From the NCBI RefSeq assembly GCF_000526515.1, contig NZ_JAGF01000001.1, positions 1,798,001 to 1,862,000 of the forward strand: a stretch of 64,000 nucleotides of DNA. The letters run 5' to 3'. The notes under the pieces are model-generated. The model searched no databases. It saw only the letters and a list, made by a program, of their open reading frames with translations, and had not been told where the DNA came from. The DNA comes from Cellulomonas sp. KRMCY2. Its GTDB lineage: Bacteria > Actinomycetota > Actinomycetes > Actinomycetales > Cellulomonadaceae. Position 1 is the first letter of the stretch, and the number at the start of each line of letters is the position of its first letter. Shown here in pieces: positions 23,145 to 30,641 of the stretch. Both the position numbers and the translations under genes were made by a program.

Positions 23145-23229
23145 CGGAGGATGGGGGATTCGAACCCCCGAGGGCTTTCACCCAACACGCTTTCCAAGCG
23201 TGCGCCATAGGCCACTAGGCGAATCCTCC
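23145..23229 (-). tRNA. tRNA-Ser (anticodon GGA)
   Basis: Reading the minus strand, acceptor GGAGGAT pairs with ATCCTCC, discriminator G. The anticodon stem ACGC/GCGT carries loop TTGGAAA, anticodon GGA. A long variable arm and the T arm GGGGG-TTCGAAT-CCCCC complete a class II tRNA of 85 nt; CCA is not encoded. Its 3' half is duplicated at 3882-3935, marking island integration. Confidence 0.96.
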
Positions 23230-23326
23230 CGGCCGAACGAGGATAGCGGACCACCTCGCCCAGGCCGAACGCCGTCGTCGGGCGGTCGCTTCCCCGGTCA
23301 GCTCGTCGCCGCCAGGCGCGGGCGGG

Positions 23327-23860
23327 TCAGCCGCCGGTGGTGCCGGCCCACACGGCCGTTGCGCCGCTGTGGCCGATCAGGATGGCTTGGACGATCGTGC
23401 CGGTGCCCACCGAGATGGCCGCCACGGCGAACACGACGGCGATCAGGCGTGCCGACGCCGGTCGGCGCAGCGCGCCCACGACGCCTGCCGTACCCTCCGC
23501 TGGCGTGGACGCCTCGGCGGTGCGCGCCTCGTTCCGCCGCCGACGGTCCAAGGCGAACATCGCGGCAGAGACGAGGACCAGGCCGATCACCCACACCTCC
23601 AACCCCTCGCCCATGTTCACGTGCCGCTCGACCGCAGACGTCTCGTTGACGCGCTCCTCGAGAGCCTCGCCCGACTGCGTCGAGAGCAGCACCAGCACCA
23701 GCGAAGCGACGCCGAGGCCGAGCGGGGCCCAGCCGGCCCAGCGACGGAACCGGGGCCACAGGGCTGCGAGGACCAGCGCCAGGGCGGCGGCGGGGACGAT
23801 CACCTCCGTCGCGTGCACGACGAGCGGGTGCAGCGGCAGACCGGCGATGGTGTCGAACAT
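23327..23860 (-). CDS. DUF2231 membrane protein
   Basis: 177 residues. M-F-D-T-I-A-G-L-P-L-H-P-L-V-V-H-A opens the protein, the typical GLPLHPLVVH start of DUF2231. Four hydrophobic segments are at about 15-35, 43-62, 88-105 and 140-165. Members are predicted membrane proteins, some near haem or redox genes; function is unproven. It is the first chromosomal gene right of the Ser island and transcribed toward the tRNA. Confidence 0.88.
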   Translation of the reverse strand: MFDTIAGLPLHPLVVHATEVIVPAAALALVLAALWPRFRRWAGWAPLGLGVASLVLVLLSTQSGEALEERVNETSAVERHVNMGEGLEVWVIGLVLVSAAMFALDRRRRNEARTAEASTPAEGTAGVVGALRRPASARLIAVVFAVAAISVGTGTIVQAILIGHSGATAVWAGTTGG

Positions 23861-24001
23861 GGCGCGTCCTCAGGGAGCGTCCCGCCGCGCCGGCCGGCAC
23901 GATGGCCGTGCCGTAGCCTGCCCGGTCTGGGGTCCTGGGAAGTCACAATAGCGAAGCCAGGTCACGTTGCTCCAACGGCGAACTCCACCGTCGCCGAGCG
24001 C

Positions 24002-24368
24002 TCAGGCCGCGTTCTGCCAGCGGTGCACGACGCCGTCGGCCAGGACGAGCATGCCGCTCGTCCGTGCAGCGAGCCCACCCAGTTGACGGCCTCGCGCCCG
24101 AGCGCGACCGCCGCCGTGGCGTAGACGTCCGCCCACAGCAGCGACGGCCCGATGACCGTTGCCGAGCGGACGTTCGCCGCACGCTCGCCGGACCTCGGGT
24201 CCACGATGTGCAGCCCGCGGGCCGCGGTCCCGGACGTCGCCACCGCGCCGTCCTGCACGGGGACCCGCGCCTGGATGCGGCCGCCGTCGCGCGGGTCCTC
24301 GATCCCGACGGTCCAGGTCCGCGCAGCGGCCCCCGGCCGCACGAGGATGTCCCCGCCGCCGCCGCCTT
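24002..24368 (-). pseudogene. apbE (FAD:protein FMN transferase) remnant
   Basis: The frame matches the C-terminal part of the intact ApbE at 29295-30140: G-G-G-G-D-I-L-V-R-P-G, T-V-G-I-E-D-P-R-D, A-T-S-G-T-A-A-R-G, H-I-V-D-P-R-S-G-E, T-V-I-G-P-S-L-L-W-A-D-V-Y-A-T-A. A single-base loss after N-W-V-G-S-L-H-G shifts the end; in the other frame it would finish W-Q-N-A-A. The N-terminal half is absent: at 24368 the sequence switches to an IS982 transposase fragment. Non-functional. Confidence 0.85.
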
Positions 24369-24887
24369 GGCGTCGGTGATCGCGAGCGCGACGGGTAGGC
24401 CCTGCAAGGTCGCGACCAGGTGTGGGCGCAGGCCCCAGAACTAACGGGAGTGGCTGGCGCAGTACCCGTGCTGCGCCCATCCGGCCAGGTCAGAGAGGCG
24501 CACGGTGTCCCGGGACCGGGCGCACTCGATCGGGGTGGAATCGACCACCCACACGTCGTCGGTCCACATGCTGGTCTCGCGGGCCAGCACCGCGATCAGC
24601 CAGTTCAACGTCCCGGCCGGCCGGCGCAGTCGCTTGTCGTAGCCCGGTTGGCGGGGCAGATACGGGAACAGGCCGCCCAGGTGCGCGGTCGCGTAGCGCA
24701 GCCAGCGCGCCTCGCTGGTGAACCCCAGCAGCGCCTGCATCACCGCCAACGTCACCAGCTCCGCATCAGTGATCCGGGGCGCCAGCCCGACCGGCGGACG
24801 CCACGGAGTCCGATCAGGTGACCCCTTCAGAAGATCGTCGGTCCTGACGTAGATTGCGGTCGCGAGGGTGTCCAGGTCGGCGTCCAC
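24369..24887 (-). pseudogene. IS982-family transposase fragment with internal stop
   Basis: The N-terminal 148 codons (Y-V-R-T-D-D-L-L-K-G-S, R-I-T-D-A-E-L-V-T-L-A-V-M-Q-A-L-L-G-F, W-V-V-D-S-T-P-I-E-C-A-R-S with the first catalytic Asp) end at a TAG after C-A-S-H-S-R. Past the stop the frame reads F-W-G-L-R-P-H-L-V-A-T-L-Q-G-L-P-V-A-L-A-I-T-D-A-K and then joins apbE directly. The rest of the transposase and its right end are missing. Confidence 0.85.
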
Positions 24888-24985
24888 GAGAGCCTCCGGG
24901 TTCGACGTTGGTCAGCAACGCCGATGCTGGAGGTCGCGGCCCCCGCCGGCCCCCGACGGTCGCCGCCCGCGGCGAGCGCGATCGA

Positions 24986-25022
24986 GCGAGGTTCTGGGGG
25001 TGGATCACCCCAGAGACCTCGC
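24986..25022. terminator. Imperfect hairpin terminator, copy of 29225-29267
   Basis: GCGAGGTTCTGGGG (24986-24999) pairs imperfectly with CCCCAGAGACCTCGC (25008-25022) around loop GTGGATCA. Same sequence type as the perfect hairpin downstream of metI. It lies downstream of the VOC gene and probably ends the arsR-VOC transcript. Confidence 0.6.
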
Positions 25023-25091
25023 CGGATCGTGGAACCGGCCGCGGAAGGGCGGAAGGGCGGAAGGGCAGCGCGGCGGCACGTGGGGTGCGGG

Positions 25092-25481
25092 TCAGCCCAT
25101 CGACGCGAGCTGGATCAGGTTCCCGCAGGTGTCGTCGAGCACGGCCGTCGTCACCGGGCCCATGGTCAGGGGCTCCTGGGTGAACCGGACGCCGAGGTCG
25201 CGCAGCCGCGCGTGCTCGGCGCGGACGTCGGCGACGGCGAACGAGGTGAACGGGATGCCGTCGGCCATCAGCGCCGCCCTGAACGGGCCGACGGCGGGGT
25301 GGCCGCTCGGCTCGAGGACGAGCTCGGTGCCGTCGGGCTCGTCGGGCGAGGACACGGTGAGCCACCGGTGCTCACCCATCGGGATCTCGGTCTTCTTCAC
25401 GAAGCCGAGCACGTCGGTGTAGAAGGTCAGCGCCTTGTCCTGGTCGTCGACGAAGACGCTGGCGAGGTTGATGCGTGGCAT
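25092..25481 (-). CDS. VOC family (glyoxalase/bleomycin-resistance fold) protein
   Basis: 129 residues. M-P-R-I-N-L-A-S-V-F-V-D-D-Q-D-K-A-L-T-F-Y-T-D-V-L-G-F is the classical VOC opening; G-T-E-L-V-L-E-P and G-P-V-T-T-A-V-L-D-D-T-C-G-N-L-I-Q-L follow, giving the paired beta-alpha-beta modules. The substrate cannot be told. It starts 8 bp after the ArsR stop, so the two form an operon in which the regulator is first. Confidence 0.9.
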   Translation of the reverse strand: MPRINLASVFVDDQDKALTFYTDVLGFVKKTEIPMGEHRWLTVSSPDEPDGTELVLEPSGHPAVGPFRAALMADGIPFTSFAVADVRAEHARLRDLGVRFTQEPLTMGPVTTAVLDDTCGNLIQLASMG

Positions 25482-25488
25482 GGGTGGC

Positions 25489-25779
25489 TCATTTCTGGAG
25501 CGGCCAGCGCTCGGCGATGGTGCCGAGCGGGCGCGTGTCGAGGTGATGGAACTTGTATCGACCCTCACGACGGGTCGTGATGAGCCCAGCCGCCTCGAGG
25601 ACGTCGAGGTGCTGGGAGACGGCCTGCCGCGACGAGCCGAGGTCGTGCTTCATGGTCAGGCGGGTGCACAGCTCGAAGAGGGTCTGGCCGTCGCGCTCGA
25701 CCAGCTCGTCGAGGATGGCGCGTCGCGTGGGATCTGCGATCGCCTTGAACACGTCTCCCACGATGTCGACGTTAGGCAA
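25489..25779 (-). CDS. ArsR-family transcriptional regulator
   Basis: 96 residues. D-V-F-K-A-I-A-D-P-T-R-R-A-I-L-D-E-L and S-R-Q-A-V-S-Q-H-L-D-V-L-E-A-A-G-L-I form the ArsR winged helix; R-E-G-R-Y-K-F-H-H-L is the wing. No metal-binding Cys cluster is seen, so it is of the SdpR-like rather than metal-sensing kind. The start is TTG 25779, inside a 20-bp inverted repeat that is likely its operator. No clear Shine-Dalgarno sequence. Confidence 0.9.
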   Translation of the reverse strand: MPNVDIVGDVFKAIADPTRRAILDELVERDGQTLFELCTRLTMKHDLGSSRQAVSQHLDVLEAAGLITTRREGRYKFHHLDTRPLGTIAERWPLQK

Positions 25780-25793
25780 GGAGCCACTTGCCT
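25774..25793. promoter_or_regulatory. Inverted repeat at the ArsR start
   Basis: AGGCAAG-N6-CTTGCCT is a perfect 7-bp dyad overlapping the ArsR-gene start at 25779. Position and symmetry fit autoregulation by the ArsR protein. Confidence 0.6.
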
Positions 25794-25936
25794 GTCAAGG
25801 CTCGCAGCAGGGCCGGCCGCGTCGGGCTCCCGTGCTGTGACGTCGCACACAGGCTGTGCTGGCAACCGGTCCACGCGTGCCCGCTATGTGAGACGCGGGC
25901 CGAAGCGGCTTGGGCGGCACGTCCGCGAGGGGCAGC

Positions 25937-26044
25937 ATGATCGCCATGACTCGCTCCGGCATCACGGCCCAGCACATCGACGCGGCACCTGCCCGCTCGA
26001 TGATGTGTTGCCGAATGCTGCAGCGGGACGCCGCAACCGCCTGA
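25937..26044 (+). promoter_or_regulatory. Cys/Met-rich leader peptide (35 aa) upstream of metQNI
   Basis: ATG 25937 has GAGGGG six bases upstream. The peptide contains M-T-R-S-G-I-T-A-Q-H-I-D, then A-R-S-M-M-C-C-R-M, and stops at 26042-26044. Actinobacterial sulfur-gene leader peptides share an L/M-T-R-x-x-x-H-I-D-x-x-R-x-S-x-x-C-R pattern, and translation stalling at the Cys codons controls the downstream genes. Here it lies about 300 bp before metQ on the same strand. The sequence resemblance is strong; the regulatory role is inferred. Confidence 0.7.
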
Positions 26045-26347
26045 GCCCAGACTGACCGCTCGCACCGCGAGCCCGCTCCAGTCGCTCGGTCCGACCGACG
26101 GCCACCGGCACCTCAGCTGCCGGGCCACCCCGCCCTCCCCCGCCGCATGCCGCGGCGCGCGGCCTCGCGCCGACCGTCGTGACGTCACGCCCTGACCTGG
26201 TCGGGGGTGCGCGTCGCGGTGGCCCGCCGCCCGCCGTCGTGCCCGTCGCATGCCTGCGCGCTGCTGAGCGCGCGCCCCGACGAGACCGCACCACACCGAA
26301 CGCACCCGCCGCACCGGCCGCACCGGCCGCTACCCGAAGGAACCCTC

Positions 26348-27328
26348 ATGAGTCGCACCGCCAGCACCGCCAGCACCGCCAGCACCACGAGCGCCACCAG
26401 CTCGACACGCACCACCAGCACGCTCCGCGCGACCCGAACCGCCGCCGCGGTCCTGACCGCGAGCGCCCTCGTCGCGGGCCTCGCCGCCTGCTCCTCGCCC
26501 GCGGCCGGCAGCGACGAGGCCACCTCCGACGACACCGCAGCCGCCACCGAGACCATCACCATCGGCGTCGTCGGCGCGTCCGACGACACGTGGCGACTGT
26601 TCGAGGAGAAGGCCGCCGACGCCGGCTACGACGTCGAGATCGTCGACTTCACCGAGTACTCGCTACCCAACCCGGCGCTGAGCCAGGAGCAGCTCGACCT
26701 GAACCAGTTCCAGCACATCCTGTATCTGGCCCAGTACAACGTGGAGGCCGGCGAGGACCTGGTCCCGGTCGGCGCCACCGCCATCTACCCGCTCGGCCTG
26801 TACTCCACGCAGTACGAGTCGGTCGAGGCCATCCCGGACGGCTCCGAGGTCGCGGTCCCGAACGACCCGACCAACCTGGCGCGGGCGCTGCTCGTGCTCC
26901 AGGACGCCGGGCTCATCGCCCTGCGCGACGGCGGTTCGGCGTTCTCCACCGAGGCCGACGTCGTCGCGGAGGACTCCCGCGTGACTGTCACCCCGGTGGA
27001 CGCCCAGCAGACCGCACTCGCCCTCGACTCGGTGGCGGCCTCGATCATCAACAACGACTTCCTCGAGGACGCCGGCATCGACCCGGCCGACGCGCTCTAC
27101 CAGGACGACGCCGAGGCCGAGGGCGCCCGTCCGTACATCAACATCTGGGCCGCCCGCGCGGAGGACAAGGACGACCCGACCCTCCTCGCGCTCGTGGAGA
27201 TCTACGAGGACCAGGAGATCCAGGACGCGCTGCTCGACGCGTCGGGCGGCACCGCCGTCCTTGCCGACCAGACGGTCGACGAGCTCCAGGGCTACCTGGC
27301 CGATGTCGAGGCCGACGCGCGCGGCTGA
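26348..27328 (+). CDS. metQ: Methionine ABC transporter substrate-binding lipoprotein
   Basis: 326 residues. A Ser/Thr-rich N-terminus with repeated T-A-S triplets precedes hydrophobic A-A-A-V-L-T-A-S-A-L-V-A-G-L-A-A-C48 (lipobox). The mature part follows the NlpA/MetQ fold: I-T-I-G-V-V-G-A-S, V-E-I-V-D-F-T-E-Y-S-L-P-N-P-A-L, D-L-N-Q-F-Q-H, and V-A-V-P-N-D-P-T-N-L-A-R-A-L. It binds methionine or another sulfur compound outside the membrane. ATG 26348 follows GAAGGA. First gene of metQNI. Confidence 0.93.
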   Translation: MSRTASTASTASTTSATSSTRTTSTLRATRTAAAVLTASALVAGLAACSSPAAGSDEATSDDTAAATETITIGVVGASDDTWRLFEEKAADAGYDVEIVDFTEYSLPNPALSQEQLDLNQFQHILYLAQYNVEAGEDLVPVGATAIYPLGLYSTQYESVEAIPDGSEVAVPNDPTNLARALLVLQDAGLIALRDGGSAFSTEADVVAEDSRVTVTPVDAQQTALALDSVAASIINNDFLEDAGIDPADALYQDDAEAEGARPYINIWAARAEDKDDPTLLALVEIYEDQEIQDALLDASGGTAVLADQTVDELQGYLADVEADARG

Positions 27329-27420
27329 GCAGATCGGGGCGGTGCGGCCGCAGGGGGTCCGCACCGCCCCGACGCCGGGCAGGCGCCCGGACGACGGACG
27401 ACCACTGAGACGAGGACCCC

Positions 27421-28551
27421 ATGACCACGACCACCGCCGCGATGGTCAGCTTCCGCGACACCGTCAAGACCTTCCCCGCGACCTCGGGGGTGGTCCGTGC
27501 GGTCGACGGGGTGACCCTCGACATCCACGCCGGGGAGATCTTCGGGGTGATCGGCTACTCGGGGGCGGGGAAGTCCACCCTCGTGCGGCTGATCAACGCC
27601 CTCGAGCCGGTGACCTCCGGCCAGGTGCTGATCGACGGCCAGGACATCACCGGCCTGGCGGAGCACGAGCTGCGCCGGGTGCGCGCCGGCATCGGGATGA
27701 TCTTCCAGCAGTTCAACCTGCTGTCCTCACGCACCGTCGCCGGCAACGTGGCCTACCCGCTGGCGGTGGCCCGCTGGTCACGGCACGCGCGCGCCGCCCG
27801 CGTCGCCGAGCTTCTCGAGTTCGTCGGGCTGACGGACAAGGCGCGGCAGTACCCGTCGCAGCTCTCGGGCGGTCAGAAGCAGCGGGTCGGCATCGCCCGG
27901 GCGCTCGCCACCAACCCGCGGATCCTGCTGGCCGACGAGGCGACGTCGGCGCTGGACCCGGAGACGACGCAGGACGTCCTCGACCTGCTGCGCCGGGTCA
28001 ACGCCGAGCTCGGCGTCACCGTCGTCGTCATCACCCACGAGATGGACGTCGTGAAGTACACCTGCGACCGGGTCGCGGTCATGGAGGAGGGCAGGGTCGT
28101 CGAGCACGGCGACGTCTACGACGTCTTCGCCCGCCCGCAGCACCGCGCGACGCGGCGCTTCGTCGGCACCGCGCTGCGCGACCGGCCGAGCCCCGCGGCC
28201 CTCGAGCGCCTCCGCCATCGACACCCCGGTCGCATCGTCACTGTCGCGATCCGCGAGGACGGCGCCGCGACCACCGACCTGACCCGCGCCCTGCGCGAGC
28301 ACCCGGTCGACGGCACGGTGGTCTACGGCGGCATCACGGAGATCGCCGAACGGCCCTACGGCTCCCTGACCCTCGAGCTGGCCGGGGCGGTGCCGGACGT
28401 CGACGCCTTCATCGCGGACCTGTCCCGCAGCACGACGGTGCTCGACCTCGGCACCGCCGACGCCCCGCTCGTGGACCCGGACGCCGTCGGGCCGCGGGCA
28501 GCCGGGCCGCGGGCAGCCGGGTCGGCACCGGGCCGGGGGGAGCAGCGATGA
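27421..28551 (+). CDS. metN: Methionine ABC transporter ATP-binding protein
   Basis: 376 residues. Walker A G-Y-S-G-A-G-K-S-T, Q-loop I-F-Q-Q-F-N-L-L, signature L-S-G-G-Q-K-Q-R-V-G-I-A-R, Walker B I-L-L-A-D-E-A-T-S-A-L-D-P, and switch His in V-I-T-H-E-M. A C-terminal NIL domain (about 255-350) probably senses methionine and inhibits transport. A short tail repeats G-P-R-A-A-G. ATGA overlap with metI. Confidence 0.95.
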   Translation: MTTTTAAMVSFRDTVKTFPATSGVVRAVDGVTLDIHAGEIFGVIGYSGAGKSTLVRLINALEPVTSGQVLIDGQDITGLAEHELRRVRAGIGMIFQQFNLLSSRTVAGNVAYPLAVARWSRHARAARVAELLEFVGLTDKARQYPSQLSGGQKQRVGIARALATNPRILLADEATSALDPETTQDVLDLLRRVNAELGVTVVVITHEMDVVKYTCDRVAVMEEGRVVEHGDVYDVFARPQHRATRRFVGTALRDRPSPAALERLRHRHPGRIVTVAIREDGAATTDLTRALREHPVDGTVVYGGITEIAERPYGSLTLELAGAVPDVDAFIADLSRSTTVLDLGTADAPLVDPDAVGPRAAGPRAAGSAPGRGEQR

Positions 28552-29216
28552 ACGGCGACACCGACTGGGACTACCTGCGCCCGCTGCTCGTCAAGGCCTT
28601 CGGCGAGACCCTTCAGATGGTCTCGGTCGCGCTCCTGGTCGCCGGCGTCGTCGGCCTGGCGATCGGCATCGGGCTCTACGTCACGCGGCGCGGCAGCCTG
28701 CTCGCCAACCGCGCCGCCTTCACGGTGCTCAACGTCCTGGTCAACCTCGTCCGGCCGATCCCGTTCGTCATCTTCATCGCGGCGATCGGCCCGGCGACGA
28801 TGGCCGTCGTCGGCAAGACCATCGGCACCGAGGCGGCCATCTTCCCGATGGCGATCATGGCGTCCGTCGCGTTCTCCCGGCTCGTCGAGCAGAACCTCGT
28901 CGGCCTCGACCCGGGTGTCGTCGAGGCGGCGCGCGCGATGGGTGCGTCGCGGTGGCGGATCATCTGGTCGGTGCTGGTCCCCGAGGCGCTCGGACCGCTG
29001 ATCCTGGCCTTCACCTTCCTGGTGGTCGGCGTGGTCGACATGTCGGCGATGGCGGGGCTGATCGGCGGTGGCGGGCTCGGCGACTTCGCCATCCGGCACG
29101 GCTACCAGCGCTTCAACTGGGAGGTCACCGCGGTGACCGTCGTGGTGATCGTGCTCCTGGTCCAGGCCGTCCAGCTGCTCGGCAACCACCTCAGCCGCCG
29201 GGTGCTCCGCCGGTAG
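28548..29216 (+). CDS. metI: Methionine ABC transporter permease
   Basis: 222 residues with five hydrophobic helices. The coupling loop E-A-A-R-A-M-G-A-S-R-W-R-I-I-W-S-V-L-V-P-E-A is the BPD-type EAA motif. N-L-V-R-P-I-P-F-V-I-F and G-L-I-G-G-G-G-L-G-D-F-A are typical of MetI. It forms the membrane pore with MetN. Overlaps metN by ATGA. Confidence 0.95.
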   Translation: MNGDTDWDYLRPLLVKAFGETLQMVSVALLVAGVVGLAIGIGLYVTRRGSLLANRAAFTVLNVLVNLVRPIPFVIFIAAIGPATMAVVGKTIGTEAAIFPMAIMASVAFSRLVEQNLVGLDPGVVEAARAMGASRWRIIWSVLVPEALGPLILAFTFLVVGVVDMSAMAGLIGGGGLGDFAIRHGYQRFNWEVTAVTVVVIVLLVQAVQLLGNHLSRRVLRR

Positions 29217-29224
29217 CGCCCGAT

Positions 29225-29267
29225 CGGGCGAGGTCTCCGGGGCGGATCACCCCGGAGACCTCGCCCG
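29225..29267. terminator. Perfect 18-bp hairpin terminator between metI and apbE
   Basis: CGGGCGAGGTCTCCGGGG (29225-29242) pairs perfectly with 29250-29267 around a 7-base loop. It lies between convergent metI and apbE and can end both transcripts. Confidence 0.85.
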
Positions 29268-29294
29268 ACGTGGCGCCCCGACGTGAGGCGGGGC

Positions 29295-30140
29295 CTACGG
29301 CTCGTTGCTCCAGCGGCGGATCGTGCCGTCGGCGAGGACGAGCATGCCGCTGGTGCCGTGCAGCGTGGCGACCCAGTCGACGGCCGCGGCGCCGCGTGCG
29401 ACAGCCGTCGTGGCCCAGACGTCGGCCCACAGGAGCGACGGCCCGATGACGGTCGCCGACAGCACCTCGGTCACGGCCTCGCCGGTGTGCGGGTCGAGGA
29501 TGTGCGCACCGCGCGCAGCGATCCCGGACGTCGCCACTCCTCCGTCGGACAGCGGCACGGTGGCCAGGATCCGCGTCCGGTCCCGCGGGTCCTCGATGCC
29601 GACCCGCCACGCATACGCGTCGGCACCGGGCCCGATCAGGGCGCCGGGCCGGATCAGCACGTCGCCGCCGGCACCGATCGCCGCGGACGGTCCAGGCAGG
29701 TGGTCGAGCATCCGGGCTGCGCGCCCGACGGCCCAGGTCTTGACCAGGCCGGTCGGGTCGAAGACCCCTGGCCGCCCGGGCACGGCGTTCCAGGCGTCGA
29801 ACCACCCGTCCGTGCGGATCAGGGCGACCTCGCACAGCCGGTGCACCTCGCGGACGGCCGGATCGGCGTCGGCCAGGTCGAGCTCACCGCGCTGGATCCG
29901 GCTGATCTGCGAGTCGTCCCGATAGGTGCTGAACATCGCCTCGGCGGCCCGGAGGTCGGCGAACAGCGCGGCGACGGCGGGCTCGGCCGCGGACCCTCGA
30001 GCGCCTGCACCGCGCAGGTGCACGCTGATCGGCATCCCCATGATCTGCTCGACCCACGCCCGGTGCTCCGGCTCGGTCGCCGGCTCGGTCGCCGACGCCG
30101 ACGCGGGCGCCGGCGCCTCGTGCACCCCGGTCGTCATCAC
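29295..30140 (-). CDS. apbE: FAD:protein FMN transferase (ApbE-like)
   Basis: 281 residues. Conserved blocks: M-G-M-P-I-S-V-H-L, M-F-S-T-Y-R-D-D-S-Q-I-S-R-I, D-P-T-G-L-V-K-T-W-A-V, G-G-D-V-L-I-R-P-G, V-A-T-S-G-I-A-A-R-G, T-V-I-G-P-S-L-L-W-A-D-V. It links FMN covalently to a Thr/Ser of FMN-binding proteins, Mg-dependent. The next gene upstream, overlapping at 30137-30140, encodes such a substrate. An N-terminal Ala/Glu-rich stretch precedes the domain. Confidence 0.92.
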   Translation of the reverse strand: MMTTGVHEAPAPASASATEPATEPEHRAWVEQIMGMPISVHLRGAGARGSAAEPAVAALFADLRAAEAMFSTYRDDSQISRIQRGELDLADADPAVREVHRLCEVALIRTDGWFDAWNAVPGRPGVFDPTGLVKTWAVGRAARMLDHLPGPSAAIGAGGDVLIRPGALIGPGADAYAWRVGIEDPRDRTRILATVPLSDGGVATSGIAARGAHILDPHTGEAVTEVLSATVIGPSLLWADVWATTAVARGAAAVDWVATLHGTSGMLVLADGTIRRWSNEP

Positions 30141-30628
30141 AGACCGGCCTGGTCGAGGGCGTCCTGCAGGGACTGGACGTAGCCGCGGCTCGTGACGGTC
30201 GCACCGCTGACCATGGAGATCTGGGCGCTGCCGGCCGACGTCGCCTCGTCGTTCAGGATCGGGATCGCGTACGCGTTGATCTGCTCGTTGTGCCGGTCGC
30301 CGCTCGGATACGCGATCGCCTCGGCCGAGGTCAGCACGCCGTCGGTCACGGTGATGCGCACCTGGACGTCCCCGTACCGGGTCGAGGCGGCCGCGCCGTC
30401 GTACGTGGCGACGACGGGCGTCGCGGCGGCCGTGGTCTCGGCGCCCGAACCCGCGTCGGCGGTCGCCGTCCCGCTGCCGGTCGTCGACGTCCCGCTGCCG
30501 GTGGTGGTCGTGCCCGTCGCCGGGGTCGTCCCGCTGCCCACGACGGCGCGGTTGAGGCTCGTCGGCCAGGAGAAGAGCAGCACGAGGCCGGTCAGGGTGG
30601 TGCCGATGGCGATGGCGATGCGACGCAT
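30137..30628 (-). CDS. FMN-binding domain protein, membrane-anchored
   Basis: 163 residues. An N-terminal hydrophobic segment (I-A-I-A-I-G-T-T-L-T-G-L-V-L-L-F-S-W) anchors or exports the protein; a Thr/Gly/Ser-rich linker with repeated T-T-G-S-G-T follows. The C-terminal FMN_bind domain has V-S-G-A-T-V-T-S, the Thr attachment motif used by ApbE. It is therefore the likely substrate of the overlapping apbE and an electron carrier outside the membrane. ATG 30628 is preferred over longer frames. Confidence 0.88.
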   Translation of the reverse strand: MRRIAIAIGTTLTGLVLLFSWPTSLNRAVVGSGTTPATGTTTTGSGTSTTGSGTATADAGSGAETTAAATPVVATYDGAAASTRYGDVQVRITVTDGVLTSAEAIAYPSGDRHNEQINAYAIPILNDEATSAGSAQISMVSGATVTSRGYVQSLQDALDQAGL

Positions 30629-30641
30629 GATGAACCTTCCG

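Larger units (their letters stand above)
3881..23198. mobile_element. Mobilizable integrative island in tRNA-Ser(GGA)
   Basis: About 19.26 kb lies between two copies of a 55-bp tRNA-Ser 3' sequence. It contains its own MobF relaxase, excisionase and tyrosine integrase but no replication or type IV secretion genes, so it fits an integrative mobilizable element rather than a self-transmissible one. Cargo: restriction-type cluster (4.1-8.2 kb), HigB/XRE-ImmA module, ubiquitin-like conjugation operon, phosphorylase-NACHT-deaminase operon. The integrase is broken by an IS. CTGCTACC pairs spaced 12 bp lie near both ends. Confidence 0.88.

Noticed and set aside
26060-26347. SAM riboswitch upstream of metQ
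   Set aside because: I could not find the conserved core of SAM-I, SAM-II or SAM-IV; the leader peptide is a better explanation. A covariance-model scan would settle it.
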